Assembly (NCBI GenBank): GCA_041595355.1
Contig: JBFHKO010000074.1
Coordinates: forward strand, 1-10,966
From: JBFHKO01 sp041595355
GTDB lineage: Bacteria > Pseudomonadota > Gammaproteobacteria > Enterobacterales > Aeromonadaceae
Length of the DNA stretch: 10,966 bases
Reading direction: 5' to 3'
The notes under the pieces: model-generated
Seen by the model: only the letters and a program-made list of their open reading frames with translations
Databases searched by the model: none
What the model was told of the DNA's origin: nothing
Shown here: positions 1 through 6,801 of the stretch, in pieces
Layout: the number at the start of each line of letters is the position of its first letter
Position numbering within the stretch: the stretch's first letter is position 1
Translations under genes and position numbers: made by a program

Positions 1-555
1 CACCAGCTGCCGCTCCCCCAGAATGCGGGCGATGGCGGCCACCGAGTCCAGCAGCCGGCGCGGCGACTCGTAGAACACCAGGGTGCGCGGCTCCTCCAGC
101 AGGGCGCTCAGCCGGTCGTCCCGCGCCTTCTCCTTGGCCGGCAGAAAGCCCTCGAAGATGAAGCGATCCGTGGGCAGGCCGGCGGCGCTGAGGGCGGTGA
201 TGGCGGCGCAGGGCCCCGGCAGGGGCACCACCTTCACACCCGCCGCCCGACAGCGGGTGACCAGATGGTAGCCGGGGTCACTGATGAGCGGCGTGCCCGC
301 ATCCGACACCAGCGCAATGGATTGCCCCTGGCCAAGGCGGGTCAGCAGCAGCTCGGCGCGCTGCTGCTCGTTGTGGTCGTGCAGCGCCAGCAGCGGCACC
401 TGGATCTGCAGGTGGTGCAGCAGCATGCCGCTGTGCCGGGTATCCTCGGCCGCCACCAGATCCACCTGCCTGAGCACCTCGATGGCACGCAGGGTGATAT
501 CGGCGAGATTGCCTATGGGAGTGGGCACGATATAAAGACAGCCACCGACTTGCAT
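1..555 (-). CDS. rsmI: 16S rRNA 2'-O-ribose C1402 methyltransferase RsmI, 5' part only
   Basis: RsmI methylates the ribose 2'-OH of C1402 in the 16S rRNA decoding centre using S-adenosylmethionine. Translating the minus strand from the ATG at 555 gives 185 uninterrupted codons that run off the left edge; the family is usually about 285 residues, so roughly the C-terminal third is missing. Visible motifs, in order, are VPTPIGNLADITLRA (about residues 10-24), AEDTRHSG (36-43), SDAGTPLISDPGY (about 85-97), the PGPCAAITALSAAGLP stretch, FEGFLPAK and FYESPRR. These are hallmarks of the RsmI branch of the tetrapyrrole-methylase (SAM-dependent) fold. The start is supported by AAGGAG six bases upstream. 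The gene is divergent from lpoA, as yraL and yraM are in E. coli. The identification is secure; only the missing 3' end is unknown. Confidence 0.96.
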   Translation of the reverse strand, partial: MQVGGCLYIVPTPIGNLADITLRAIEVLRQVDLVAAEDTRHSGMLLHHLQIQVPLLALHDHNEQQRAELLLTRLGQGQSIALVSDAGTPLISDPGYHLVTRCRAAGVKVVPLPGPCAAITALSAAGLPTDRFIFEGFLPAKEKARDDRLSALLEEPRTLVFYESPRRLLDSVAAIARILGERQLV

Positions 556-575
556 CAGAACTCCTTGCCGAACAT

Positions 576-604
576 TTGTGTCGCTAATTGGGCCCGTTTA
601 CACT
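576..604 (+). promoter_or_regulatory. Candidate sigma70 promoter for lpoA-yraN-diaA-dolP
   Basis: TTGTGT (576-581) and TACACT (599-604) are separated by 17 bp in the 93-bp gap between the divergent rsmI and lpoA starts. The match is 3/6 at -35 and 4/6 at -10, with ideal spacing. Transcription would start near 611, about 40 bases before the lpoA ATG. It is the best candidate in this gap on the plus strand, but it rests on consensus matching only. I could not pick a convincing promoter for rsmI on the other strand. Confidence 0.4.
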
Positions 605-648
605 ATGCGCAATCACACGCATATCGGGGAACGAATTTGAACCGGGTC

Positions 649-2514
649 ATGAAGCATTACAGCGTATCACACTTGCTCTGCCTCCTCCTGGCCGGGTTGC
701 TGCTTTCCGCCTGCGCCGGCAGCCTACCGGGGGGCGGCATTCCCCCCCAGCCGGCGCCGACGCCCTTCACGCCCCTGACCCAGAATGTCGACTGGTATCA
801 GGCCCAGCTGGCCCAGTCCGATGCGGCAGATCGCTTCACCTGGCAGATCCTGACCGCCCGCAGCCTGATGGCCGCCGGCGACATCCCCCGGGCCGAGATC
901 ATGACCCGTCGCCTCGCCCAGCAGGCGTTCACGCCGCGGCAGAAATCCCAGTACAAGCTGGTCGCCGCCCAGCTGCTGGAGCTGCAGGGCCAGCAAGCCC
1001 AGGCCCTGAGCCTGCTGGCCAACATGGATCTGCGGCCGCTGGACAGTACGACGGCTCAGGCCTATCTTCGCACCCAGGCCAGCCTGCTGGTGAAGCAGGG
1101 GGAGCCCCTGGGCGCCGCCAAGAGCCTGATGGCGCTCGATTACGAACTGGACGAGTCCGAGCAGGCCGCCAACCGGCAGCAGATCTGGAGCCTGCTGCAG
1201 GGCGCCCAGGCCGACAGCCTGCGGGCCTACATCGACTACCCGCCGCCCAACCCCGGCTCCGGCTGGTTTGAACTGGCCGCGCTGGTCAGCGAACTGGGCA
1301 ACCGTCCTGCCGAGCTGAACCAGGCGCTGCGCGGCTGGCAGAGCCAGTACCCCAACCACCCGGGACATGCCCTGCTGGGCGAGCTGGCTCCCCAGGCCAC
1401 GGCAGCCGCCACGACCACGCCCCTGGCTCCCGTCAGCGGCTATGCGCCACGCATGATCGCCGTCTTCGTGCCGCTCTCCAGCAACCTGGCGGTGCATGGT
1501 CAGGCCCTGCGTCAGGGCATGGAGGATGCGGCCCAGCAGGCCGGCTTGCAGGCCCAGCTGCGTTTCTACGACAGCGCCAGCCAGCCCATGCCCCTGCTCT
1601 ACCAGCAGGCCAAGGCCGAAGGCGCCGACTTCATCATAGGTCCGCTGCTGAAAAACCGGGTCGAATCGCTGCTGCAGCTGCAGCCGGATCTCCCCACCCT
1701 GCTGCTGAATGAACCGGAAGCCATCCAGCAACAGGCCGACATCTACTACCTGTCACTGTCACCGGAAGGCGATGCCGCCCAGGTGGCGCTGCGCATGCAT
1801 CAGGATGGCCGCCGCACCCCGCTGCTCATCCTGCCCCAGGGTCCCCTGGGTCAGCGCAGCGCCCAGGGCTTCAGCGCCCAGTGGCAGGCCCTGACCGGCG
1901 AGACCCCCACCGCCGCCTTCTTCAGCAGCCGCGAGCAGCTGCAAAGCTCCCTGAATGCCACCTTCGGTGTCGAGGCCAGCCAGCGGCGCATCAACGAGCT
2001 GCAAAGCGTCCTCGGTCAGCCGCTGAATGCCGCGCCGCGCAGCCGCCAGGACGTGGATGCCATCTTCCTGCTGGCCAGCCCGCTGGAGGTTGGCACCGTC
2101 ACCGCCTTCATGGAGGGTGCCCTCAGCGCCTCCAGCCCGCGACCGGCCTTCTATCTGGGCCCCAAGAGCAATACCGGCCAGGGGCGCGCCGATGTGGCGC
2201 TGGCACTGAACGGCATGCAGGTGGGTGACATGCCCTGGATGCTGAATCAGCAAGCCGAACAGCAACAGCAGCTGCTGGCCCGCTGGCCCGGTGCCAACGC
2301 CGATCTGCTGCGCCTCTATGCCATGGGCTTCGATGCCATCTCGCTGCTGCCCCACCTGGCGCAGCTGCGTCAGGAGCCGGCCAGCGGCCTGCCCGGTCTG
2401 ACCGGCGAGCTGCATGTCGGAGCCAATGGCGTCATCGAACGCCGCTTCCATTGGGTCAGGTACGAGAATGGACAACTGGTGGATGCAGCTGCTGGCGCCA
2501 CTGACGGCCAATAA
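649..2514 (+). CDS. lpoA: Outer-membrane lipoprotein LpoA, activator of penicillin-binding protein 1A
   Basis: LpoA is anchored in the outer membrane, reaches through the periplasm and stimulates the peptidoglycan synthase PBP1A. The 621-residue product starts with a lipoprotein signal peptide: a short basic start, a Leu-rich core and the lipobox LSAC with the lipidated Cys at residue 22. Residues about 30-245 are a helical, TPR-like N-terminal domain. A short Ala/Thr/Pro linker follows at about 249-262. From about 264 (RMIAVFVPLS) to the end is a periplasmic-binding-protein-like domain. E. coli LpoA is about 678 residues, and I infer that most of the difference lies in its longer linker. Start choice: the ATG at 649 has only a weak ribosome-binding site, while an in-frame TTG at 637 has GGGGA six bases upstream and would add four residues. 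The next gene, yraN, begins inside this one. Identification is strong from the fold order, the lipobox and the rsmI/yraN/diaA/dolP neighbours. Confidence 0.93.
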   Translation: MKHYSVSHLLCLLLAGLLLSACAGSLPGGGIPPQPAPTPFTPLTQNVDWYQAQLAQSDAADRFTWQILTARSLMAAGDIPRAEIMTRRLAQQAFTPRQKSQYKLVAAQLLELQGQQAQALSLLANMDLRPLDSTTAQAYLRTQASLLVKQGEPLGAAKSLMALDYELDESEQAANRQQIWSLLQGAQADSLRAYIDYPPPNPGSGWFELAALVSELGNRPAELNQALRGWQSQYPNHPGHALLGELAPQATAAATTTPLAPVSGYAPRMIAVFVPLSSNLAVHGQALRQGMEDAAQQAGLQAQLRFYDSASQPMPLLYQQAKAEGADFIIGPLLKNRVESLLQLQPDLPTLLLNEPEAIQQQADIYYLSLSPEGDAAQVALRMHQDGRRTPLLILPQGPLGQRSAQGFSAQWQALTGETPTAAFFSSREQLQSSLNATFGVEASQRRINELQSVLGQPLNAAPRSRQDVDAIFLLASPLEVGTVTAFMEGALSASSPRPAFYLGPKSNTGQGRADVALALNGMQVGDMPWMLNQQAEQQQQLLARWPGANADLLRLYAMGFDAISLLPHLAQLRQEPASGLPGLTGELHVGANGVIERRFHWVRYENGQLVDAAAGATDGQ

Positions 2515-2842
2515 GGGGGCGCTCTACGAAACCCGCGCCCGCCAGTTTCTCGAGGCGCAGGGGCTGGGTTTCGTCAGTCGCAACTATCGCTGCCGCCGGG
2601 GCGAAATCGATCTCATCATGCGCCAGGGCGAGCAACTGGTGTTCGTCGAGGTCCGCTACCGGGCCGGCAGCCGCCATGGCGGCGCCAAGGCCTCGGTTAC
2701 CCGGCAAAAACAACAAAAACTGCGGCTGGCGGCCAGCCATTATCTGGTCAGCCAGCAACTCAGCGAATCAAGACAGGCCTGCCGCTTTGATGTGGTTGCC
2801 TTCACCGGCGACCAGTGCGAGTGGCTGCCCAACGCCTTTTAA
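2468..2842 (+). CDS. yraN: YraN/UPF0102 family nuclease-fold protein
   Basis: This 124-residue protein belongs to the UPF0102 (YraN) family, which has a restriction-endonuclease-like fold; its cellular role is not established. The sequence shows the family core: E21 in the first helix, then RRGEIDLI (D48), then VFVEVRYR (E61-V-R63). This resembles the E...D...ExK nuclease pattern with Arg in the Lys place. The usual length is about 115-131 residues, which fits. I chose the ATG at 2468 (MDNWW...), with AGG eight bases upstream. Two other in-frame ATGs exist: 2414 would give an 18-residue extension deep inside lpoA, and 2483 has no ribosome-binding site. With the chosen start the gene overlaps lpoA by 47 nt in another frame, suggesting coupled translation. 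It sits between lpoA and diaA as in E. coli. Family assignment is firm, the exact start less so. Confidence 0.9.
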   Translation: MDNWWMQLLAPLTANKGALYETRARQFLEAQGLGFVSRNYRCRRGEIDLIMRQGEQLVFVEVRYRAGSRHGGAKASVTRQKQQKLRLAASHYLVSQQLSESRQACRFDVVAFTGDQCEWLPNAF

Positions 2843-2854
2843 AGGGGATCCCGC

Positions 2855-3433
2855 GTGGACCGCATCAAGGAAAATTTTACCGAAAGCATCCAGACCAAGA
2901 TCGCCGCCGCCGAGGCGCTCACCGAGCAGATCCAGACCGCGGCGCAGATGCTGACCATCAGTCTGCTCAACGGCAACAAGATCATGGCCTGCGGCAATGG
3001 GGGCGCCGGCGCCCTGGCCCAGCTGTTTGTCAGCCAGATGCTCAACCGCTTCGAGACAGAACGTCCCTCGCTGCCGGCCATGGCCCTCACCGCCGATGCC
3101 CTCAGCATCAGCGCCATCGCCAGCAACAACGGTTTCGACGAGGCCTATGCCAAACAGATCCGCGCCCTGGGCCAGGCCGGGGACATACTGCTGGTGCTGG
3201 CGGACGAGGGCAATGCCCGCAACCTCATCAAGGCCGCCGAGGCCGCCCTCTCCCGGGACATGACCATCATCGCCCTGACCGGCCACGATGGCGGCGAGAT
3301 GGCCGGCCTGCTGGGCCCGAGCGATGTGGAGATCCGGGTGCCCGCCACCCGTCCATCGCGCATACTGGAAGTCGACCTGCTGGTCCTGCACTGCCTGTGC
3401 GATCTCATCGATCGCACCCTGTTCCCCCAATGA
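2855..3433 (+). CDS. diaA: DnaA initiator-associating protein DiaA (SIS domain)
   Basis: DiaA is a tetrameric SIS-domain protein that binds several DnaA molecules and promotes their assembly at oriC for timely replication initiation. The 192-residue product starts at GTG 2855, preceded by a strong AAGGGGAT at 2841-2848, only 12 bases after the yraN stop. It matches E. coli DiaA from end to end: FTESIQT, AAAEAL, LLNGNKI, NRFETERPSLPA, RDMTI-ALTG-DGGE, AGLLGP-DVEIR and CLCDLID-TLFP. The Leu189-Phe190 pair near the C-terminus corresponds to E. coli Leu190-Phe191, reported as needed for DnaA binding. It is unusual in both sugar-phosphate loops. The first reads CGNGGAGALAQLF, without the Ser and His seen in GmhA-type isomerases. 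The second reads ADEGNA instead of an ST-GNS form. Catalysis as a phosphoheptose isomerase is therefore unlikely, although automatic annotation may call it that. Confidence 0.93.
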   Translation: MDRIKENFTESIQTKIAAAEALTEQIQTAAQMLTISLLNGNKIMACGNGGAGALAQLFVSQMLNRFETERPSLPAMALTADALSISAIASNNGFDEAYAKQIRALGQAGDILLVLADEGNARNLIKAAEAALSRDMTIIALTGHDGGEMAGLLGPSDVEIRVPATRPSRILEVDLLVLHCLCDLIDRTLFPQ

Positions 3434-3452
3434 CCCCGAACAAGGAGTGAAC

Positions 3453-4142
3453 ATGAACAAATATCTGCTGCTGGCCCTGCTGAGCGGCCTGACCCAACTG
3501 CAGGGCTGTGCCGGCGTGGTGGCCGCGGGCGCCGCCACCGGTGCCGCTGTGGTCCACGACCGCCGCTCCTTCGGCGCCGTCATCGACGATCAGAACATCG
3601 AACTCAAGGCGGCGCATGCCATCGCCCAGCGCAAGGACATCAGCACCGCCAGCCGCATCCGCGTCTTCAGCAACAACGGCATAGTGCTGCTGGCCGGGCA
3701 GAGCCCCTACAGCCAGTACAGCAACGAGGCCAGGGCGCTGGTCAACAAGATCCAGGGCGTGCGTCGCATCTACAATGAAGTGCGCATCCGCAAGCCGGTT
3801 CCTTTCAGCGTGCAGAGCAACGACACCTGGATCACCTCCAAGATCAAGAGCCGCATGCTGGCGGAAAAACACTTCGACAGCACCCGCTTCACCGTGGTCA
3901 CCGAGGATGGCGAGGTGTTCCTGCTGGGCCTGGTGACCCGCGCAGAGGGCGACAAGGCGGTAGGCATCACCCGCAACATCAGTGGCGTGCGCAAGGTGAT
4001 ACGGGTATTTGAATATGTACAGGAGACACCGGGCAGCAGCCGTCCAGGCCCGCAGCCGGCGCTCAGCCAGCCCGCCCAGCAGAGCGACCTGGGTGACGGC
4101 GTGCAGATGGGCGCCCCCGCCGACGAGGTGCTGCGCTACTGA
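3453..4142 (+). CDS. dolP: Division/outer-membrane stress-associated lipoprotein DolP (two BON domains)
   Basis: DolP (formerly YraP) is an outer-membrane lipoprotein with two BON domains. It binds anionic phospholipid, localises to the division site and supports outer-membrane integrity and assembly. The 229-residue product begins at ATG 3453, with AAGGAG at 3442-3447. A Leu-rich signal peptide leads to the lipobox LQGC, with Cys at residue 19. The mature part has BON1 (about 44-112, ending with the VRRIYNEVR signature) and BON2 (about 121-189, SNDTWIT-KIKS, TEDGEVFLLGLVT, ISGVRKV). Both closely parallel E. coli DolP, which ends at 191. Residues 191-229 form an extra Pro/Gln/Ser-rich tail that looks disordered. 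It is the last gene of the lpoA block, 19 bases after diaA, and is followed at once by a terminator. In E. coli this gene belongs to the sigmaE regulon; I did not find a sigmaE promoter here. Confidence 0.93.
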   Translation: MNKYLLLALLSGLTQLQGCAGVVAAGAATGAAVVHDRRSFGAVIDDQNIELKAAHAIAQRKDISTASRIRVFSNNGIVLLAGQSPYSQYSNEARALVNKIQGVRRIYNEVRIRKPVPFSVQSNDTWITSKIKSRMLAEKHFDSTRFTVVTEDGEVFLLGLVTRAEGDKAVGITRNISGVRKVIRVFEYVQETPGSSRPGPQPALSQPAQQSDLGDGVQMGAPADEVLRY

Positions 4143-4150
4143 ACGAACAA

Positions 4151-4178
4151 CGGGCGCCACTCGGCGCCCGCTTTATTT
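4151..4178. terminator. Intrinsic terminator between dolP and folK
   Basis: CGGGCGCC (4151-4158) and GGCGCCCG (4163-4170) form a perfect 8-bp GC stem around the tetraloop ACTC, followed by CTTTATTTT on the plus strand. It lies 8 bases after the dolP stop and ends the lpoA-dolP transcript. On the opposite strand the hairpin is followed by TTGTTC, so it probably also stops folB-folK transcription, whose last codon is at 4191. Confidence 0.88.
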
Positions 4179-4190
4179 TCTGACCGTCAC

Positions 4191-4700
4191 TCAGCCCGCC
4201 AGGCTCTCCGGCGGCCAGAGTGCCAGCTCGACCTGCCGCAGCGGCTGCTGGGCGGCATCATAGGCCTGCCAGAGGCTGGCCAGCGTCTGTCCGGCCAGCG
4301 GATGGCGCCACTGCGGCGCCAGTTCGGCGAAGGGGCGCAGCACGAAGGCGTTGGTCAGGATCTCGGCCCGCGGCAGCACCAGCGGCTCGGTCAGCACCCG
4401 CTCATCGTAGCTGAGCAGATCCAGATCCAGGGTGCGCGAGGAGAACTTGCGGGCATCCGCGGTCCGGCCATGAGCCAGCTCGATCTCCCTGAGCAGGGCC
4501 ATGAGCGCCGGCAGCGGCAGCTCGGTCTGCGCCTCCACCACCAGGTTGTAGAAGTCGTCACCATCGAAGCCGACGGCCCGGCTCTCGTAGACCGCGGAGC
4601 AGCGCAGCCGCTGCAGGGCCTGCCCCAGCGCCGCCACGCCGGCCTTGAGGTAACGCTCCCGCTCGATGTTGCTGCCCACGCCGATATAGATGCGCGCCAT
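4191..4700 (-). CDS. folK: 6-hydroxymethyl-7,8-dihydropterin pyrophosphokinase FolK
   Basis: FolK (HPPK) transfers pyrophosphate from ATP to 6-hydroxymethyl-dihydropterin, the step before dihydropteroate synthase in folate synthesis. The 169-residue product (E. coli FolK is 159) has the N-terminal GVGSNIERERYL, the pterin-side SAVYESRAVGF and FYNLVVEAQT, and the signature RKFSSRTLDLDLLSYD, whose two Asp residues bind magnesium. It then has LPRAEILTNAFVLRPFAELAP. The ATG at 4700 shares its A with the TGA stop of folB, and the ribosome-binding site GGGAGG lies inside the end of folB, so translation is probably coupled. In E. coli folK lies next to pcnB, far from folB; here two enzymes of the same branch sit side by side. 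The downstream hairpin at 4151-4178 is the likely transcript end. Confidence 0.95.
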   Translation of the reverse strand: MARIYIGVGSNIERERYLKAGVAALGQALQRLRCSAVYESRAVGFDGDDFYNLVVEAQTELPLPALMALLREIELAHGRTADARKFSSRTLDLDLLSYDERVLTEPLVLPRAEILTNAFVLRPFAELAPQWRHPLAGQTLASLWQAYDAAQQPLRQVELALWPPESLAG

Positions 4701-5050
4701 CAGGCCTCCCGCACGATTTCGACGCCGACCCCCGCCGCCGTGACCACGGCCCCCGGCTTGGTGACCCGCACCCTGACCCGGGGCACCGCGAACTGCCCCA
4801 GGATCAGCGCCGCGACCCGTTCGGCCATGGTTTCGACCAGCTCGGCCGGCTGCTGGCTCGCCAGCGCGGTCACCGCCTGGGAGACGGCGGCATAATCGAG
4901 GGCGCGGGCGATGTCATCCGCCTGGCCGGCAGGACGGTTGTCGAATGCCATCTCCAGATCGAACACCAGCTTCTGCCTGATCTGTTTTTCCCAGTCGTAG
5001 ACGCCTATGGTGCAAAGCACCTCCAGCCCCTGAATAAACACCTTGTCCAT
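4700..5050 (-). CDS. folB: Dihydroneopterin aldolase FolB
   Basis: FolB splits 7,8-dihydroneopterin to 6-hydroxymethyl-dihydropterin and glycolaldehyde, producing the substrate of FolK. The 116-residue protein resembles E. coli FolB (122) throughout: MDKVFIQGLEVLCTIGVYDWE at the start, QKLVFDLEMAFDNR, DYAAVSQAV and LVETMAERVA (the conserved active-site Glu lies in one of these conserved blocks), then VRVRVTKPGAV near the end. The start is ATG 5050 because homology begins exactly at MDKVFI and AAGG lies about seven bases upstream. A longer reading frame to 5107 adds 19 residues without family similarity. It forms a two-gene unit with folK and is divergent from plsY across a 120-bp gap, in which I could not identify a convincing promoter for either gene. 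Confidence 0.95.
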   Translation of the reverse strand: MDKVFIQGLEVLCTIGVYDWEKQIRQKLVFDLEMAFDNRPAGQADDIARALDYAAVSQAVTALASQQPAELVETMAERVAALILGQFAVPRVRVRVTKPGAVVTAAGVGVEIVREA

Positions 5051-5170
5051 CGCAAGCCTTATTCTGTTACTCTTGAGTGGTTGGTTCCCGGGTGCCCAAG
5101 CGAGCATCGGGCCCCAGCCGTGCGGACTGGGATCTTACCCCAGCCCAGGCCAACAACAAACAGAGACCCG

Positions 5171-5797
5171 ATGAATCCCCTCAGCCTGAGCATGATCATC
5201 CTGGCCTATCTGGTCGGCTCCATCTCCAGCGCCGTGCTGGTGTGCCGTCTCCATGGCCTGCCCGACCCCCGCGAGCATGGCTCCCATAATCCCGGGGCCA
5301 CCAATGTCGTGCGCCTGGGTGGACGGCTGGCGGCACTCTGGGTGCTGCTGTGCGACATGCTCAAGGGCACCCTGCCGGTCTACCTGGCCTGGTACCTGGG
5401 GGTCGCCCCCCTCTACCTCGGCCTGGTGGCCATCGCCGCCTGCCTGGGCCACATGTATCCGCTGTTTTTCGACTTCCGGGGCGGCAAGGGCGTCGCCACC
5501 GCCCTGGGGGCCATGATGCCCATCGGCCTGGACATGGGGGCGGCCATGATCGCCACCTGGCTGGCGGTGCTGCTGCTGAGCGGCTACTCCTCGCTGGCGG
5601 CGCTGATCGCCTCCCTGCTGGCCCCCCTCTACACCTACCTGCTCAAACCCGCCTATACCCTGCCGGTGGCCATGCTCTGCGCCCTGGTGATCTTCCGTCA
5701 TCACGAGAACATCTACCGCCTGCTGCATGGCCAGGAGCGCCCCATCTGGCGGCGCCGGCACAAGTCCAAGGATGATGCCCCCTCAAACCGGCGTTAG
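5171..5797 (+). CDS. plsY: Glycerol-3-phosphate acyltransferase PlsY (acyl-phosphate dependent)
   Basis: PlsY is an inner-membrane enzyme that moves the acyl group from acyl-phosphate to glycerol-3-phosphate, giving lysophosphatidic acid, the first committed step of phospholipid synthesis. The 208-residue product (E. coli 205) is strongly hydrophobic, with about five membrane segments. It carries the three family motifs: motif 1 around GSISSAVLVCRL, motif 2 HNPGATNVVRLGG and motif 3 FRGGKGVATALGA. It ends in a basic tail, WRRRHKSK. The ATG at 5171 matches the family's N-terminus; upstream is only a weak AGAG. In-frame codons back to 5081 encode unrelated hydrophilic residues and are not credited. 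Its last 15 bases overlap the end of tsaD on the other strand. plsY, folB and tsaD are also neighbours in E. coli (ygiH-ygiG-ygjD). Confidence 0.96.
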   Translation: MNPLSLSMIILAYLVGSISSAVLVCRLHGLPDPREHGSHNPGATNVVRLGGRLAALWVLLCDMLKGTLPVYLAWYLGVAPLYLGLVAIAACLGHMYPLFFDFRGGKGVATALGAMMPIGLDMGAAMIATWLAVLLLSGYSSLAALIASLLAPLYTYLLKPAYTLPVAMLCALVIFRHHENIYRLLHGQERPIWRRRHKSKDDAPSNRR

Positions 5798-6796
5798 GCT
5801 GTCCAGACTCCAGCGCGGCAGCACGCTGATCTCCAGCCCCGCCACCTGACCGGCCTTGAGCCGCTGCAGGCCGGCATAGGCGATCATGGCGCCGTTGTCG
5901 GTGCAATATTCCGGTCGCGGATAGAAGACCTCGCCACCGAGCTCGTGCATGGTGATTTCCATCTGCGCGCGCAACTCCCGGTTGGCGCTGACGCCGCCGG
6001 CCATCACCAGCCGCTTGAGGCCGGTCTGCTTGAGGGCACGCCGGCACTTGATGGCCAGGGTATCCACCACCGCACACTGGAAGGCATGGGCGATGTCGGC
6101 GCGGGTCTGTTCGTCCTTGCCCTGGGCCATGATGGTATTGGCCGCAAAGGTCTTGAGGCCGGAGAAGCTGAAATCGAGGCCGGGCCTGTCGGTCATGGGG
6201 CGCGGAAACACAAAGCGCCCTGGCGTGCCCTGCTCGGCCAGCTTGGCCAAGCGTGCGCCGCCGGGGTAATCGAGCCCCAGCAGCTTGGCGGTCTTGTCGA
6301 ACGCCTCGCCGGCCGCATCGTCGATGGACTCGCCAAGGATCTGATAGCGGCCTATGCCATCCACCCGCACCAGCAGGCTGTGTCCCCCCGAGACCAGCAG
6401 GGCCACGAAGGGAAATTCCGGCGCCCGCTCCTCCAGCATGGGGGCCAGCAGATGCCCCTCCATGTGGTGCACGGCCACCGCCGGTTTGCCCCAGGCCAGG
6501 GCCAGGCTGCGGCCGATGGTGGCACCCACCATCAGCGCCCCGACGAGCCCCGGCCCGGCGGTATAGGCGATCCCGTCGATCGACTCGGATCCACAACCGG
6601 CCTCGGCCAGCGCCGCCTGGATCAAGGGCAACGTCTTGCGGACATGATCACGGCTGGCGAGTTCGGGCACCACGCCGCCGTAGTCGGCATGCAGCTTGAC
6701 CTGGCTATATAATTGATGGGCGAGGATCCCGTCTTGATCATCGAAGATCGCGATCCCGGTCTCGTCACAAGAGGTTTCTATACCTAACACACGCAT
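5783..6796 (-). CDS. tsaD: tRNA N6-threonylcarbamoyltransferase subunit TsaD
   Basis: TsaD, with TsaB and TsaE, transfers the threonylcarbamoyl group from threonylcarbamoyl-AMP to A37 of ANN-decoding tRNAs (t6A). The product is 337 residues, the same length as E. coli TsaD. Visible hallmarks are the N-terminal ATPase-fold motif VLGIETSCDETG, GGVVPELASR, the metal-binding HHMEGH (His111 and His115), LLVSGGHS, the FSFSGLKTF loop, AGGVSANREL and the C-terminal YCTDNGAMIAYAG with its metal-ligand Asp. The ATG at 6796 is fixed by homology. The bases just upstream (TATAGCCCC) contain no Shine-Dalgarno sequence. The gene is divergent from rpsU and convergent with plsY, as in E. coli. No separate terminator fits between the overlapping plsY and tsaD ends. 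Confidence 0.97.
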   Translation of the reverse strand: MRVLGIETSCDETGIAIFDDQDGILAHQLYSQVKLHADYGGVVPELASRDHVRKTLPLIQAALAEAGCGSESIDGIAYTAGPGLVGALMVGATIGRSLALAWGKPAVAVHHMEGHLLAPMLEERAPEFPFVALLVSGGHSLLVRVDGIGRYQILGESIDDAAGEAFDKTAKLLGLDYPGGARLAKLAEQGTPGRFVFPRPMTDRPGLDFSFSGLKTFAANTIMAQGKDEQTRADIAHAFQCAVVDTLAIKCRRALKQTGLKRLVMAGGVSANRELRAQMEITMHELGGEVFYPRPEYCTDNGAMIAYAGLQRLKAGQVAGLEISVLPRWSLDSLTPV

Positions 6797-6801
6797 GGGG
6801 C

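Noticed and set aside
265..648. In-frame extension of lpoA upstream to 265
   Set aside because: This stretch lies on the antisense strand of rsmI, and the lipoprotein signal peptide begins only at about 637-649; an N-terminal extension would bury it.
724..1731. A 335-codon open frame on the minus strand opposite lpoA
   Set aside because: Same pattern of Gly/Gln/Leu repeats mirroring Gln, Ala and Leu codons of lpoA; no motif, and no ribosome site worth noting.
2768..3583. A minus-strand frame spanning parts of yraN, diaA and dolP
   Set aside because: It crosses three well-supported plus-strand genes and their boundaries, and has low-complexity content; treated as a shadow.
5945..6712. A 255-codon plus-strand frame opposite tsaD
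   Set aside because: TsaD on the minus strand is complete and highly conserved; the plus-strand product is a His/Gly/Gln-rich shadow without recognisable features.
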